Source of the DNA: Lentinus brumalis
Lineage: Eukaryota > Basidiomycota > Agaricomycetes > Polyporales > Polyporaceae
DNA length: 64,000 nucleotides
Direction of reading: 5' to 3'
NCBI GenBank assembly: GCA_001792895.1
Contig: MARA01000041.1
Coordinates: forward strand, 186,001-250,000
Shown: positions 1-12,924 of the stretch, in pieces
Numbering within the stretch: position 1 is the first letter of the stretch
Layout of the letters: each line of letters starts with the position of its first letter
The notes under the pieces: model-generated
Seen by the model: only the letters and a program-made list of their open reading frames with translations
What the model was told of the DNA's origin: nothing
Databases searched by the model: none
Program-made: the position numbers and the translations under genes

Positions 1-1599
1 CAAGTCAAATATGAAGAGGAGGATCTCTGAAGGAAGCTTGTAAGCCACCGAGGTCAGGTTGCACTGCTTGCGAACGTCGAGCAAAGCGTGGTCCAGAATG
101 TCAATTATACGATGGAGCTAGATGTGCAGGATGTTCGAATCAGCATTATCGGAAGTTCGGGAAGAAAAATATATACGTACCGATGGTGCATCGCTAGAGC
201 GCGATTGTGAGCGAGTCTTCGAGTGAAATGACAAGATCTTACTTGATAAAACTCAGTTCCTTGGGCAACTCCTCTTCGAGCGTGCGCAAAAGCTCGGCGA
301 GTCGTGAGCTGCTCATCCTTCCAATGACTTTCAAGTTTCCGGTGTGGTGGTAAGACGAGCAATTCGGTGTAGCGCTGTCGTGAGTGAACGCGCATCAATT
401 CAAAGCCCGACCAGATTCACCTGATAGTGACCTTGAACTCCGATGACCTAGTTGAACTCCGAAGAGTCCGATGGCCCGCAGGTTATCTACTACTAGGTTC
501 GGATCAACCTCCGAACCTAATCTACTACTTACTTAATCTACCAAGCTAGCTGGCGACGCTCCGTTCAGTCTCTCTTGGTCGCGGCTTGGATGATCGAAGT
601 ACACAAGGTCTTGTGCACAGTATTCTCCAGGGAAAGTCTCAAGGCCTGAGTGAGTCCATGGACGAGACCCAATGCCCTGGGCATCCGAGAAGCACCGACC
701 TATGTAAGTACTGCCAGCGCATACTTACTACGCGCTGAGGAGTCCGGACGTTTTCGCGAGTTGCACTGAGAAGCCACGCGTGTAAGCTTCGAACTTGTTT
801 CAACATACGAGGGCGAGCTAACGCAGGCTAATGCCCTCTAACGCCACACGCAGACACCACGTTCTGCTGAAACGCGTTCCCGCTGGAACACAGTGGAACA
901 CTTTGACGACGCTACATCGTCGGTCCGTTGGCAAGGCCGGCAGGGAGATAGTGACAATGGTGCGCGGTTCCGCACAGTCTATACATGGATATATTGGACG
1001 TGCTCATCGTCAGTCTTAGCCACCCTCGCCCTGCGCTTGTCGCGGTAGGCAGACCCAGACAGAATCCGAGAACAAGTCCAGGGAAAGCAACATCGCCGAA
1101 GTGTCTATCCCAGTAAAGATTGGAGAAGCGAAAGCACGATCACAGCAGGCTTTTGGACACTGTAGAAGCCGGAAGAGAAGATGCCGGTGAGCGCAGAATC
1201 TGACTAGACGGCTGGTGAGATGTTCGAGAGATGCTCAGATTACCGAGGTGATCAGCCTCGTGTGCAACCAGTATGGATAGCCGGACCCGGGATGATGGCA
1301 TCGATGGGAAGGGTCGAGCTCGATAGTTCGTCCGAATGTGAGAATATCTCGTGTTGACGTTCCTCCACAAAGTGCGGCGGATTGGCAGGCGTGCGCAGTG
1401 ATGTGTCGTGTCTGCTAAACGCTTCGTGCACTCCCTGATCTCCCTCATCCCCCTTCTCTTGACTTCCATCTGTACTATACATACCTGTGGCGTTTTCTCG
1501 TGCGGTGAGTACCTCGGACAAGTCTTGGGAATGACGTATCGTCTGAGACGCGTCGCGTGAAATATAGCGCGTTTTTACGTGTCTTGCGTTGTGCAGTAC
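1..1599. other. Left edge, no supported gene
   Basis: No reading frame here shows recognisable protein similarity or a convincing exon chain. The only clear structure is a small perfect hairpin: 10-base arms at 494-503 and 510-519 with a 6-base loop. A short cysteine-rich frame at about 15-205 is too brief and lacks a start, so it is not called as a gene. Confidence 0.5.
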
Positions 1600-2829
1600 A
1601 TGGACGGTCCTTCCCTTCGATTCTCCCCGGAGTGGATGCCTCGACCTCTCCAGCCATCCCCGTGGAACACGCCCCAAGTCTCGCCTCTCTTGGTTGCGAA
1701 GCAACCCGACTTGCTCCCTGATGTGCCACCTATACCCCCTCTGTATCTGTCAACAGTTGCAAGACCTACGCAGGAACCTAACGAGTACGTGTTTTTCAAG
1801 CTGCACTTCAATAATACTAACGTCCGTTGAAGCATAATTCACGACTTCTACAACGTGGCTCCGGTCTGTTTCCGGCTCGAAGGGGACGGCAGTGTCCCGC
1901 AGACGGTCGATATGCCACTCCTGCATCGCTCGAGCAGCCGACCCACGCATGCGCTTGCTATTCTCAGTAGCCTCGGCCAGCCACCCACACTCACCGCTCA
2001 TGGACTGTCTGTCCCACACGATCATTCACCAATTGGGCATCGCCCTCCCAGTCCTTCGTCACCGTCCTCTCCTTACACTCCCCTTCAAGCAGATCCCTAC
2101 TTCTTACCCATCGATGCCACCCTATTTTCCACCAAGTTCGGCCATGACGTCGCGCGTTCCCTCGCCTCCGTGCTTCCCATCAAGCCCGCGTCCCCGCTCG
2201 TGCGCAGGGACCGTTCGACAGGAACGCAACTCGTCACTCTTCCTCTCATTCCACTGTATGTTCCCCATCCGCCCAGTATTCCTCATCTCCTCCTGTTCGG
2301 TCAAGGCCTCCCGATCTCCCCTGATCAAGAACGGTCCAGCGACACCCCCAACTACTCGAGACCCACATCTGCTCGGCCCCCTTCTACCCCTAGCACAAGT
2401 ACGCTGGCGACGTACCTTCTGCCCATCTGTGCAATCGAAGAGTTCCCCTCCGCCCCCGCGATGTCCGAGATCATGGCGCGCCAGTGCACCGAAGAAGCAC
2501 TCCGCGACTACGTCGTCTTCACCCAGGGCCTCTGGCGGAATGTCTTGCTGCTCGCACCCACGGACCTCGCCATCGTCGACCTCGCCCGTGTCGCGTGGAA
2601 CGTCACCGCGGAGGCGCGCCGGCTGCGCGAGCGGCAGCTTACGGTGCCTCCATCGACTAGGAGGCCTTCCAAGAGCCCACAGCCGAGCCAGAGGGAGCTC
2701 CCTGCGCTGAACGTGCAGTATGCCGATGCGAATTGGCTGCGCGTTGGGGAAGAAACTATCCGCCTCGCACCTGTGCCCCCTAGTCGGAGACCGAGCGGTC
2801 CTCGAAGCCGGAAGGACCTGAAGAACTAG
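1600..2829 (+). CDS. Unrecognised proline/serine-rich protein, two exons
   Basis: Model: exons 1600-1784 and 1833-2829, giving 393 residues. The intron is supported by a GTACGT donor at 1785, a CTAAC branch site and an AG acceptor at 1832. Joining the exons keeps one frame through the split Asp codon at residue 62. The first in-frame ATG after an upstream stop is used as the start. The middle is rich in Pro and Ser. A hydrophobic stretch, PHPPSIPHLLLFGQGL, lies near residue 215, and the C-terminal 150 residues look globular and helical (for example LWRNVLLLAPTDLAIVDLA) before a basic tail. No signal peptide or catalytic motif is visible. I do not recognise the family. The length and the central Pro-hydrophobic motif made me consider a clampless1-type developmental regulator, but I cannot support that from memory. 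Confidence 0.6.
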
Positions 2830-3811
2830 AGCATTAAGTCGCTGAAGACAAACTCGCCTGACGGCCACCAACTTCGCAGGCTCGAAGATGGCACTGCGAC
2901 GCCATCATTTCGTGAATCGCGAATAGCCTATACATATCATATATCACTCCTTGCCTCGATACGGACCACATGTGGACTTACTGCTTATCGTACGGACTGT
3001 GCACTATTACGTTTCCCTTGATAATATGTCTGTCATCCGCCACATACGCCCCTACTGTAGCCCGACCACCGACCAGATGCACTGGCACGCCGTTATTCAT
3101 GGACATCCGACCGTGACCTACATACATACATCCTCTCCCTCGCAAGCTTGCATTACCATATACCACGTCCCACATACCCTCTCATCCTGGTACGTACCAT
3201 ACCTCATCTACATTGCAACGTCTTCCTGCGTCTTTGATTCACGGCCGTTCCATGCTCAGTAGCTTGACTGCCTAATGTCTGAGCCAATCCGCGCTCTGAT
3301 GGCTTCGCGGGCGCAATGCGCCCGGACCGCGTAAGTACATACTTACACAGTTCGCGGGAGCGGGTCCGGTGATTTCAGCGTATCCACGCCGGCACGGTTA
3401 CGTATACTTCGATCAGAGAGAGGTCCCTACCCGACCGGTGCCGCAACTTCTTTTGCAAGTCGACAGAAGTCGACTCGGTTGTACCGGGCTCGAAGTTTCT
3501 CCATCAGTACTTGGAAGGCATACTTACGGGCTTGTCGAGGTATCGTATGTATGTAGGCGGGGTGCGTCCGGGAGATTCGCAAGACTGAGATTGCGGCTGG
3601 CGTTCGCGTCCGCTGTATCAGGTGCGCAAGACGTTTGCGTTCGATCGTGTTGCTGACCAGTGACGAGGTCCTTGCGATGCTGGTCGCCGACATGCACAAG
3701 GTGAAAGATTTTTGTTACATTGCTATTATTACATCTTCCCACCTTACTCCTGGTCTAGCAGCTTGTTCAGCGTAAGTACTCCAATGTTATACTTGTAGGA
3801 TCAGACGACGG
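2830..3811. other. Intergenic, nothing recognised
   Basis: About 980 bases lie between the 3' ends of the convergent genes on either side. Several short frames exist, but none has codon-like character or similarity to other genes in the window. Confidence 0.5.
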
Positions 3812-5160
3812 TCACAAGAACCGCGATGGCCTGAGCTTGTCGAGATTCGCGCACTTGATCTTCCCGTCCATGACAAGCTCCGCAACCGCCTTCGCTGTCC
3901 CTGGCGCATTGCAGATTCCCTAGACGGACCGATCTGTCAGTAACACTACCCGGACACGTTGAAGCCAAAGAGAGGTAGGAAGTTTAAGCTGAGAGAGAAG
4001 ATACGTACCCAGCACGTATGTCCCGTGGCGATGACCAGGCCCTTTGCAATTGCGTCCGCTGGGCCGACGATGGGCCCGCCCCCGACGCTCACGACAGGTA
4101 AGAAGCACGCCTGACGGCGATCGACCGTCCCCGCACGCAGCTCCGCAGAGATGCTCATGACGTGCTCACGGATGCTCTCGCACGCCTCCTGGTCGACGAC
4201 CACGTCGTCGACCGTCTCTGGGACAGGCGAATCGTCTCCGGGGCCACAGCAGTACACCTCGTTCGTCGGACGCGCGTAGATCTCTGGGCTGACGTGTCGT
4301 GGGCCTTTCGGTGCCACGCCGGACGGCAGTGCGATCTCCGTGAAGAGGACGTAGGGCGCGATCGTCGTGCCCGACTGCGGGACGATGGTGATGCTGTGTG
4401 CGCGGGTGCCGACGATGGGGAGGGAGGAAACAATCTTGGGCGACCATGCGCCGGCGGCGAGAATGACGTGCGTTGCGAGTAGCGTCTGGGGTTCGTCATC
4501 CCCGGACTCGTTGGGCGTGTAGGTGACCCCGGTGACGTGCGGCCCACCAGACTGGTCGACGTTGATGCTGGAGACCTTTCCGGAGATGTACTTGACGCCC
4601 TTCTCCTGTGCGAGCTCCATCATGCTCTTCGTGAAGAGGTACGGGTGAACCTGGGCAGTCGCGCCGGCGGCTGCCATGGGCGAGTACGACACCGTGAGCT
4701 CCGGCTTAACCCAGTTGAGGTCGTCCGGGAGACCCGTGGACTTGTGCAACTTAGAAGTTGCGTCGGGATCCAAGCCGAGAGTCTTCTCGAGGCTCTTGCG
4801 CTTCCCGCCTGCGCCGACTCCCGTGCCCGACTGCGCGAACGGCTCGCCGCGGCCCTCCCAGCTGCCGCAGTTGACGAAGCGCCATCCCCATCGATCGGTG
4901 CCGTTGTACTCGTTGGCGAGGCGGACGTGCTCTTGGAAGGAAACGTTCACGAGTTCCTTCGGATATGCCCACTTGGCGACGAGACCGCCAGCTTTGCCGG
5001 ATGCTCCCTGAGCGACCCCCTGTTTAGATGCCTCAATTAGGGTTACTGTCGCTGAGGAACTGGCAAATCGTGGGTGTGAGGCGAGGTAAAATGCGGTGGT
5101 GCATCCTATGATGCCTCCGCCGATGATGATGATGTTCTTGACGGCACTGTCTGAAGACAT
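3812..5160 (-). CDS. FAD-dependent oxidoreductase (DAO fold, Tda3-like)
   Basis: Exons run 5160-4009 and 3919-3812, giving 419 residues. The intron (4008-3920) starts GTACGT and is needed because frame 1 otherwise runs into unrelated sequence after GHTCW. The N-terminus has a textbook dinucleotide-binding fold, NIIIIGGGIIGCTTAFYLA at about residues 9-27, followed by an acidic residue ending the second strand (TLIEA) and the ASGKAGG motif near residue 52. The C-terminus returns to the cofactor with VSVGGGPIVGP, ATGHTCWG and a final PSRFL. This is the arrangement of the D-amino-acid-oxidase superfamily. The ASGKAGGL motif and the spacing resemble the fungal Tda3 group of putative oxidoreductases linked to endosome-Golgi trafficking. 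Substrate is unknown. There is no signal peptide, so the protein is probably cytosolic. It is divergently oriented from DUF4470 copy A, with 376 bases between the two starts. Confidence 0.88.
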
Positions 5161-5536
5161 CTTGATACTGTATCCGCGCAGTGTGATACTACTTGTGCCT
5201 CAGGAATGACCTGCGCGAAAACACCAAATCAGCGACGACTTACTGAGTTCTCGTGCAGCGATGAGGTACTTACTGTTGACTCAACCTACAGTTGTCACGA
5301 ACAAGTTAAAGACAAGTTAGAGACAAGTCATAACACTTGCCACTGACAACTTTGAAGTTGAAGCGTCTTGATGACGTCATCCACTAGACCGCTGGCGCTT
5401 GACCCAAAGCGCTCTATAGCGCCCTATAGCGCCAGACGCGTTGAGTCAGGCTTCAGTGGCAGACGACATCCTCCTCTTCCTCCAGTGGCATGCGTTAACT
5501 CCAGGAACACTCGGTAACGTTCAAAATCGAGGAAAT
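5161..5536. promoter_or_regulatory. Divergent intergenic region
   Basis: This is the shared upstream region of the FAD oxidoreductase (-) and DUF4470 copy A (+). It contains near-repeats of ACAAGTTA-type sequence around 5298-5330 and a doubled CTATAGCGCC unit around 5408-5430. No canonical TATA box stands out. Function is inferred only from position. Confidence 0.35.
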
Positions 5537-8500
5537 ATGTCGACAGCGCAAGAGGCGGTGGGCTTGAAGCAACAGGGGAACGAGTTGTTCAAGGCGGGTA
5601 AATTTACAGAGTACTCAGGCGATGTCCCCCGACTCGTTACCCCTTATGTTGGTACTGATAGCCACTTATTATAGAGCTTGTACGAGTTACGAGAAGGTAT
5701 GGCTGCCGTACCATTACTGTACACGCCCTAATCATCCTACCAGGCAGAACAATGCGACCCAAAAAACTACGTGTATCCCTCCAATCTCAGCGCAGCCCTC
5801 TACGAGCTCGGTGACTACACCGGCTCGATCGATGCAGTGGTCCGTTCCTGGAGACTGCTGAGGGACAGATCAGATGCAAAGGTAGAGCTCATCGCTCGGC
5901 TTTCAACGCGTCTAGCCAAATCTCTGTGTCACGGCGCGCGGGCTGGCACTGTGACCAACAAGCTCCTGCGGCGCGTTGCGGGCGATGTCAGGCAACTTCG
6001 CGAAGCCTCGACAGGAGAGACATTCAAGGGAGCTCCGAATGAAGAGCTCAAGCGCGTGTGGGATGAATGGACAACGGTCTACCATGAGCTTGTCCCGTGC
6101 GCCGGAAAGGCGCACGCGAGTCTGACTGGATTGTCACGGCTACCTCTGTTCTTTAAGCCGCTGTAAGTTCTACCTGCCGCAAAGTACCTCATCTATCTAT
6201 CAAAATACACGCAGAGATCCCACCAAGGAGTTCTTCTCGGTGCGTACGCAGTGTCTCGATGCATCAAATATGCGTGCTTATATACTTGGCAGATCGGCAC
6301 AGACGACATCATCGATCTAACGGAAGGATGGGGACCTCACGATCCCCATCCGCTTGACCTCGATAAGCTGCACCCTGAAATGCTCTCCGAAGTGTCCTTC
6401 CTCTTCGGCGGTGTCGGCGACGGTAAGCTCGGCATCGACGGCGATGTTCTCGTACTTAGGTCTGTCTCTAGGTCGTCACGTTCTCGGGACCCTGTCAGGA
6501 CTGCACCTGGCGTACAAGAAACTTACCAAGAAGAAACAGAAGCGCTTCCACGCTCACCTCACTCTCCTCGACATCCACGACGCTACCATCGCACGCGACC
6601 TGTGTCTACTCATGCTGCTTCACGAACTCAACTGTACGAAGGATCCGATGGGCAGGATCGAGATCAAAGCTACGCTCATGTACATGTTCACGGGGATGGC
6701 TATGCCCTCATACTGCCACGAGAGGTGAGCTCTGCGCTCCGAGGGTTATTTGCGCTGACATCATTCTCTATCCCAGGCTCGAAGGCGTCATAAGGGATCT
6801 CCGCGGACGTCTCTCCGCCGCCCCGCCAGATCTCCCGCCGTGGCTGCACGTCGTGTCCGACTCGATCCCCGAGGTCTTGCAGACGCTCGACTTCTGGATA
6901 CAGACGGCCAAGTCCACGAAGCGCATGCTCGCACACCACGCGACCGCGAGCGAGATGGACAGCCCAGATTCCGCGGCGATGTCCCGTCTCCCGGGTACGA
7001 ACCCCGAGTTCAGGAGGAAGGTCGAGTCGAACATCGCTTCGGACCGTGAGGCCCTCCGGCAGCAGTTGCTGAACGCCACAGACGAGGAATTGGGGAAGGG
7101 GGGCTTCCTTAACGAAGGACAGGACCCGCAGTATGTGCGCGAATACATCAGGGATCACATAGATGAGTTCGTGGACACCATCTACAAGAGCTACCGCGGT
7201 GGCAAGGTTCCGCTGTTCGAGGAGAACTGGTACCGCTTATTCAAGGTCTTCTTGCCTCCGGCGGAACTGCGGAAGCGGCATTTCGGGTTTGACGCCGCAT
7301 GGAAGGAGATCCTGGACGGGAGGGAAGTTAATCCTGGCCTGCAGCAGAAGGCAGGTCGTTCTCATACCGACTCGACCACGGCTGACGTCAACTCTTTAGG
7401 CCATGGCACACATCGAGAGCAAGTGGAAGCCCAACATCACCCTATTCGTACGCCCACTCTGAAGCCTACCTCCCGTTTGACGGTGCTGATCCTCAGCTTA
7501 GGATCTCAAGTGCGCCGATCCCATGGTGTATGCTGACGCAGATGGGTACCCGGACTTCAAGATGGATATGTTCACCACCATCGCCTCCCTCGACCAGTTC
7601 AATCGACGCAATGGGCCGGATGCGCAACAGCGTATTCGAAGCAATCCTAATATGCTTGGCTGGAATACGTGCAACACGTTCTTTGAGGAGGCTGCGATTG
7701 CCTTGGAAGCTCTAGGTTCGTGTTTGATGATTGAGCTCATCTGTGGGGGCCTGTCCGAGGAGCTTGCGAAGATGCGCTACAAGGGCGACTTGACGCGGCC
7801 GGAGGAATTTCCGAGGAAGTATACCAGGATGTGGTTGAGCAACGTTCCGTGGGTACTCCGTTCGCCAGACGGTTCATTTTGTTGATCATACGCGTCATCT
7901 CCAGCGACTACACCCATGGACCGATGAACATGATCTTCTTCGTCCTGCCTAACCTGCAAGAGGACTCTCAAGCGGCAATGGCGTGCAACTCGATGTATAA
8001 CATTGGCGCATGGGCGAACGATGAGGAGTTTATACACACGTACGTGCTCAGCCACCATGTGAAGGGTATTGACTCATGGTCTCGTGCAGCTATACGTTGC
8101 TTCTACCTGAAGAGATCCCGCGTTACCTCGCATGCAACGTCATCGACTGTCGTCCGGTGTTCGACGTTCTCGTTCTCGGCGCAAAACCCCTCCCGAGACC
8201 TCTCTCTGAACTTGCAACACGCGAGGAGCTCCTCACCTGGCTGACGCGCGTGCTCTTCAACACCTTCATTCCCGGACACTCCAAGTTCCGCCCGAGCCAC
8301 GTCCGCCTCCCGCACAACCTCGTCGCCTTCTTCGGCATCGTCATGTACCTTCATCGCATCGGCTACCCGGGACACTGGCTCTCCGAATTCCTCGCCAAGG
8401 TGCTCAGCGGGAGCATGGTCTCGGACGTGCGCCCGTACGACGACTTTTACCCAATCCCTGTCAGCGAGCGTACGCGGCGCGTGCCCATGCGCAAGGTGCG

Positions 8501-9059
8501 CACGGACCCGTGGCTCGTCGAGTTCGAGACGATTTTCGCGACCGCGTACTACGCCATCCCGTTCCCGATCTCCGGCGCCCTCCCGGCGGACTTCACGCGC
8601 GACGCGGGCGACATCGCGGTGTGGGAGGCGCAGGTGCGGCCCGCGCAGTACTTCTCGCAGCGCGCGTTCATGAACTTCAGCCATCCGCGCGACCCGCGGA
8701 CGCAGCTGCTGTTCTTCCGCGGGGACGTGACGAACCAGACGGTGCTCATCGACGAGATTCAGAAGATCTTCGAGGGAAAGGCGAGCCCGCCCCCGGGGAC
8801 GTTCTTCGTGATGACGGCGCAGGAGTACGTGCAGTATGAGACACGAGTGCGGTTCAGGCTGAGCAGGAGGAGGGTCGAAAGGATGAGGAAGGAGAGCTCC
8901 AAGTGGAGTATGATGGCGTATCGGAACGATACGGGGCAGCAAGGTAAGTGGTGAACGTTCGTTTCGTGTATCGTGATTATTGCTGACGGACGTGGTTCTG
9001 TAGCAACTCTTCCTGTTCCGATTGATAGATGGGTTCTGTATGACAAGGACACGGCATAG
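5537..9059 (+). CDS. TPR + DUF4470 protein, copy A
   Basis: Twelve exons: 5537-5610, 5675-5696, 5744-6162, 6215-6239, 6293-6422, 6472-6724, 6777-7350, 7400-7447, 7502-7848, 7905-8039, 8090-8943, 9004-9059. The product is 978 residues with no frame breaks. Residues 5-60 form a TPR-like helical pair (LKQQGNELFKAGKF, then YPSNLSAALYELGDY). Residues about 185-307 match DUF4470: FLFGGVGDGRHVLGTL followed by HLTLLDIHDATIARDLC. The remaining 650 residues are a long domain shared by all copies, including DYTHGP, LTRVLFNTF, RLPHNLVAFFG and RTDPWLVEFE. DUF4470 is known in fungi and animals next to MYND fingers, but no MYND finger is seen here. Function is unknown. Intron 7 begins GC (AAG|GCAGGT at 7351) where copies B-E have GT, and only this choice keeps the frame. 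No signal peptide or membrane segment is evident. Confidence 0.85.
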
Positions 9060-9371
9060 ACCTAATGACGGTGCTTGACCAATGGCAGACGCTTGATGAT
9101 CCTCTGTACCATGATAAGTTTGATGCTGTAGCCACACCTGCAACCATGCTCCGTCTTCAGGCAAAGGGCTCTCCCGCTAAGCAATGATTGCTGTGGGTTT
9201 CGGCGGCTTGAGTCGACGAGAAGGAAAAATTGTACAAGGCCACACTGACGGGCGCTTCTTACACCCACCCATCTTGCACTCAGACTACCACCAGGGACTG
9301 CAGGTGAACAACTTAAAGTCGTAGTACTGCACAAGATCTGTCGAGCTGAATCAGTGAAAATCCTTCCAGTC
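9060..9371. other. Spacer between copies A and B
   Basis: About 310 bases separate the stop of copy A from the start of copy B. This must hold the terminator of A and the promoter of B. No recognisable repeat or coding remnant was found. Confidence 0.4.
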
Positions 9372-12300
9372 ATGTCGCAGGACGCGTCTGCACTGAAGGA
9401 GCGGGGGAACGAGCTGTTCAAAGCACGGAAAATGTTGGAGTACGTGAACCTGTTCACCTGAATGTCTCTGCCGTGTGCTAAACCTTTCGCAGGGCGGCTT
9501 CGTACTACGAAAAAGCGAGTCAGAGCTGATGTCGTTGGTGGTACTACAACATCAAGCTGACAGCTATCCCCAGGCTGAGAAGGCTGACCCGAGCAGTCCG
9601 GTCTATCCGTCGAACCTCAGCGCGGCGTTGTACGAGGCCGGCGACTACTCGCGCTGCGTAGACGCGGTACTGCGATCTTGGAAACTGCTTGAGACCTGCC
9701 CAGAAGCCCAACCGGACCTCGTCGCAAAGCTGTCGATCCGGCTCGCGAAGGCACTCTGCCATGGGGTGTCTGCGAGGGCGATCACTCACGATCTCGTCAC
9801 GCGTCGTCACGATGAAATTTGGAAGCTGCAAGACTGCGCGACGAAGTTGACTGCGCAAGGAAAGACGAAGAAACCTGATGATGACTTCACTCGGGTCTGG
9901 GATGAATGGATCCACATAGAGTCGGACCTCAAGAGCTACAATGAGAAGCGCGAGGCGTGTCTCCAGGGACTCTCCCGCCTCCCTATGTTCTGCAAACCGC
10001 TGTATGTCTCCAGCTCCAGATGCTAGCTCGACAGATATGCTAACTTCATCCAGCGCCCAGGAAGAACTCTATTTCTCAGTACGTGGCAATCGCTGATTCC
10101 TCTAGTGACCCTTGGCTCATTATACATTTATGAAGATTGGGCACGACCCGATCATAGACCTTACCGCAGGGTGGCTGAACCATCCCCATCCCCTTGCGAT
10201 TGATGTTCTCCCGCGAGAGAAACTTTCAAAACTAGCATTTCTTTTCGGTGGAGTCGGCGATGGTACGTGGTCCTCTTGATTGCATATCTCGTGTTTCGCC
10301 ACGCTCATGAGACCCCGGAAGGTCGGCATGCACTGGCAACCGTCTGCGGACTGCACGCAGCGTACAAAAAACTTTCGAAGACGAAGCGGCGAATTTTCCG
10401 CGCTCATCTCACTCTGCTCGATATTGACCACAGCATGCTCGCACGGGATCTATGCATGCTCCTGCTGCTGCATCAGCTTAACTCTACCTCGAACGCGACC
10501 ATACGTACGGAAATCAAGGCCACACTCATGTACACTTTCATCGGTGCTGTGATGCCGTCCTACTGCTATGAAAGGTTCGTTCCGTATGTTATCCTGTGAT
10601 GTCTGCTAACACTGGGTTTGTGTTGAAGGCTGCAAACGATCATCGGCGACCTACGACGGCGCCTTACTGCAACGCCTCCCGAGCTCCCTCCCTGGCTGCA
10701 CGTTGTACCTGAATCCATCCCTGCGATCACCAAAACGCTCGAGCACTGGTCGAAGTTGAAGAAGTCGACGAGCAGGACGCTGGAGATCCACCGGTACATG
10801 AGCAGGCTGAATCCACCCGACGTATCAAGGATGGGCGCCGACGAGACGCGAAGGTGGAACATGTTCATAACACAAGAACGCGAGAAGACAAAGAAGTTTT
10901 TGCATTCCGCGACAGATGCAGACCTCGTCAAGATAGGTGTCATTCCTGAGACCGTGCACCCGAGCAGGAGACGAGGGTACTTGCTGGAGAATATGGAGTC
11001 GGCTGTCGATGACTACCAGAAGATGTATCCCTTCGGGCAGGTCCGGCCAATCGAGGATTTGTGGTACCAGGAACTCAAGGTCTTGCTTCCTCCCGAGGAA
11101 CTTCGTAGTCGACATCCAGGTTTCGACAATGCGTGGGAGACGATCGTCACGAAGAAGGAACTGGATCGTACCATCCGTCGTGAGGTAAGTGCGGCCCTCA
11201 GCGAGGTCGCCAACGACACGACTGACACGGAGGTAGGCCCTGACTCACATTAACGAGGAATGGAAGCCGAACGTTACCCTCTTTGTGAGCGCATTTTACA
11301 TCCGAACAGCGCGAATTAATCTCATACACCTCGCAGGCTCCGAAGTACTCTGATCCACAGCGGTATCCTGGTGGCGACGGATATCCTCCTTTGGATGCTG
11401 ACGTTCTAGAGACGGCCGCCTGTATTGATTTGTTCAATAGTCGCACAGGACCAAACGCGCGCAAGCAGGCTAGAGATAGCATATGGATCCTAGCTTCGGA
11501 GGCTTGTGGTGCCTTCTTCGAAGAGGCCTCCGCAGCGCTCAAAGCTCTGGCCGATCGCATCACCCTCGAGGTTTTGTGCGGCGGTCTTTCGGAAGAGCTC
11601 TACAAGATGCACGCCAAGGCAGATACCGCTCGCCCCAAGGAGTTCCCGAGGAAGTACACGAGGATGTGGCTCAGCAACGTCCCGTGAGCATATCAAAGAT
11701 CTCCCCATGTGTTCCTAGCTGATATTTGACACTCCGAGTGACTATGTTCACGGCCCCATGAACACCATCGTCTACAACATCCCAAATGTGCAGGACGACC
11801 CGCAAGCAGCGCTCGCTTTCAACTCCCTAGCAAATGTCGGCGCATTCGTCGACGACGATGAGTACTTTCACACGTACGTGAGTTGTCGTTTATGCGGGAC
11901 ATCATCTAACGCCATACAGGTACACCTTGTTGACACCCCCGGAGATCCGGCGGTACCTGGGCTGCCAAGTCATGCACCCGAAAGTAACTACTGAAGTCGC
12001 CGTACTGCGCCCGCTGGCTCTCCCCCGGCCGCTCACGGAACTTGCTACTCAAGACGAGCTCAAGACGTGGCTCACTCGCGTGCTCTTCAATACTCTCTTG
12101 CCTGCCCGGTCCAAAATGGGCATGAGCAAGGTCCATATCCCACATAACTTGGTCGCATTCTTCGGTCTGCTCTTGTACCTCCACAGAGTGGGTTACCCCA
12201 GCCACTGGCTCTGCGACCTACTCGCCCGTGTCTTGAGCGGAAGCGTGCATTCCGATGTCGCTCCTTTCCGAGGCGAGTATCCGATGCCCCTCTCGGAGCG

Positions 12301-12924
12301 TGCTCGACGTGTGCAGCCACGCAGGGTGCGCACTGACCCGTGGCTCGTTGAACTCGAGACCATCATCGCGACTGCGTACTACGCACTCCCGTTCTCCCTC
12401 GCTGGCGCAATTCCGGACGACTTCTCTCGCGATTCCTCCGACATCGCGGTCTGGGAGGTACAAGTGAAGCCTGTGCGACTCTCCTCCATGCAGACGATGT
12501 CCAACCATGTCTCGCCTTACGACTTCCGTACCCACCTGCTCTTCTACCGGTCCGACCTGATGGGCCCGCCCGCGGTCATCAATCACTTGACCAGTATATT
12601 CGAGGGCAGGGCCACTCCGGCTCCGGGCACGTTCTTCATCCTGACGTCCCAAGAACATGTGCAATACGAGACAAGCATTCGCTTTCGATTGAGCAGGAGG
12701 CGTGTAGAGAAGATGAGGAAGGAGAAATGGAGTATGGTTGCGTATCGTAACGATTCAGGACACCAAGGTGCGTCGCTTGCGCTCGGTATGTGTGGAACGA
12801 CTGGTTCTGACTTGTGTCCGAAGCCACTGCTCCTGTTGCGATTGAGCATTGGGCTCTCGTTGCCGATTCCGACGGCGACTTCGGACTGTCCGAGTCTGAA
12901 CTTGCCCGACAGACAGGCTACTAA
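9372..12924 (+). CDS. TPR + DUF4470 protein, copy B
   Basis: Exons: 9372-9439, 9493-9514, 9574-10001, 10054-10078, 10136-10262, 10322-10574, 10629-11184, 11237-11284, 11337-11683, 11739-11873, 11920-12767, 12824-12924. The product is 985 residues and open throughout. Domain order is as in copy A: N-terminal TPR-like pair (LKERGNELFKARKM), DUF4470 (FLFGGVGDG, ARDLC), then the long family-specific C-terminal region. Intron 2 must use a GC donor (AAA|GCGAGT at 9515), because the 22-nt exon 2 and the phase of exon 3 are otherwise lost. The C-terminal tail stops at 12924, yet the next 30 bases in another frame encode VLEELD followed by a stop, the same ending that copy D uses. The tail of B has therefore changed frame relative to D. 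Confidence 0.85.

Noticed and set aside
15..205. Cysteine-rich frame resembling a zinc cluster at the left edge
   Set aside because: The Cys spacing (C-x2-C-x9-C-x7-C-x2-C) does not match the Zn2Cys6 consensus. An in-frame stop lies just upstream, and there is no continuation.
494..519. Hairpin near the left edge as a terminator or transposon end
   Set aside because: Ten-base arms alone are common, and no neighbouring gene or target duplication gives it meaning.
1855..2829. Clampless1-like identity for the first gene
   Set aside because: Length and a Pro-hydrophobic motif are compatible, but I cannot recall the family sequence well enough to support the name.
8103..9164. Long minus-strand open frame (353 codons) opposite copy A
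   Set aside because: It is Arg/His/Glu-rich shadow coding opposite the GC-rich exon 11 of copy A; the sense strand carries the conserved family motifs.
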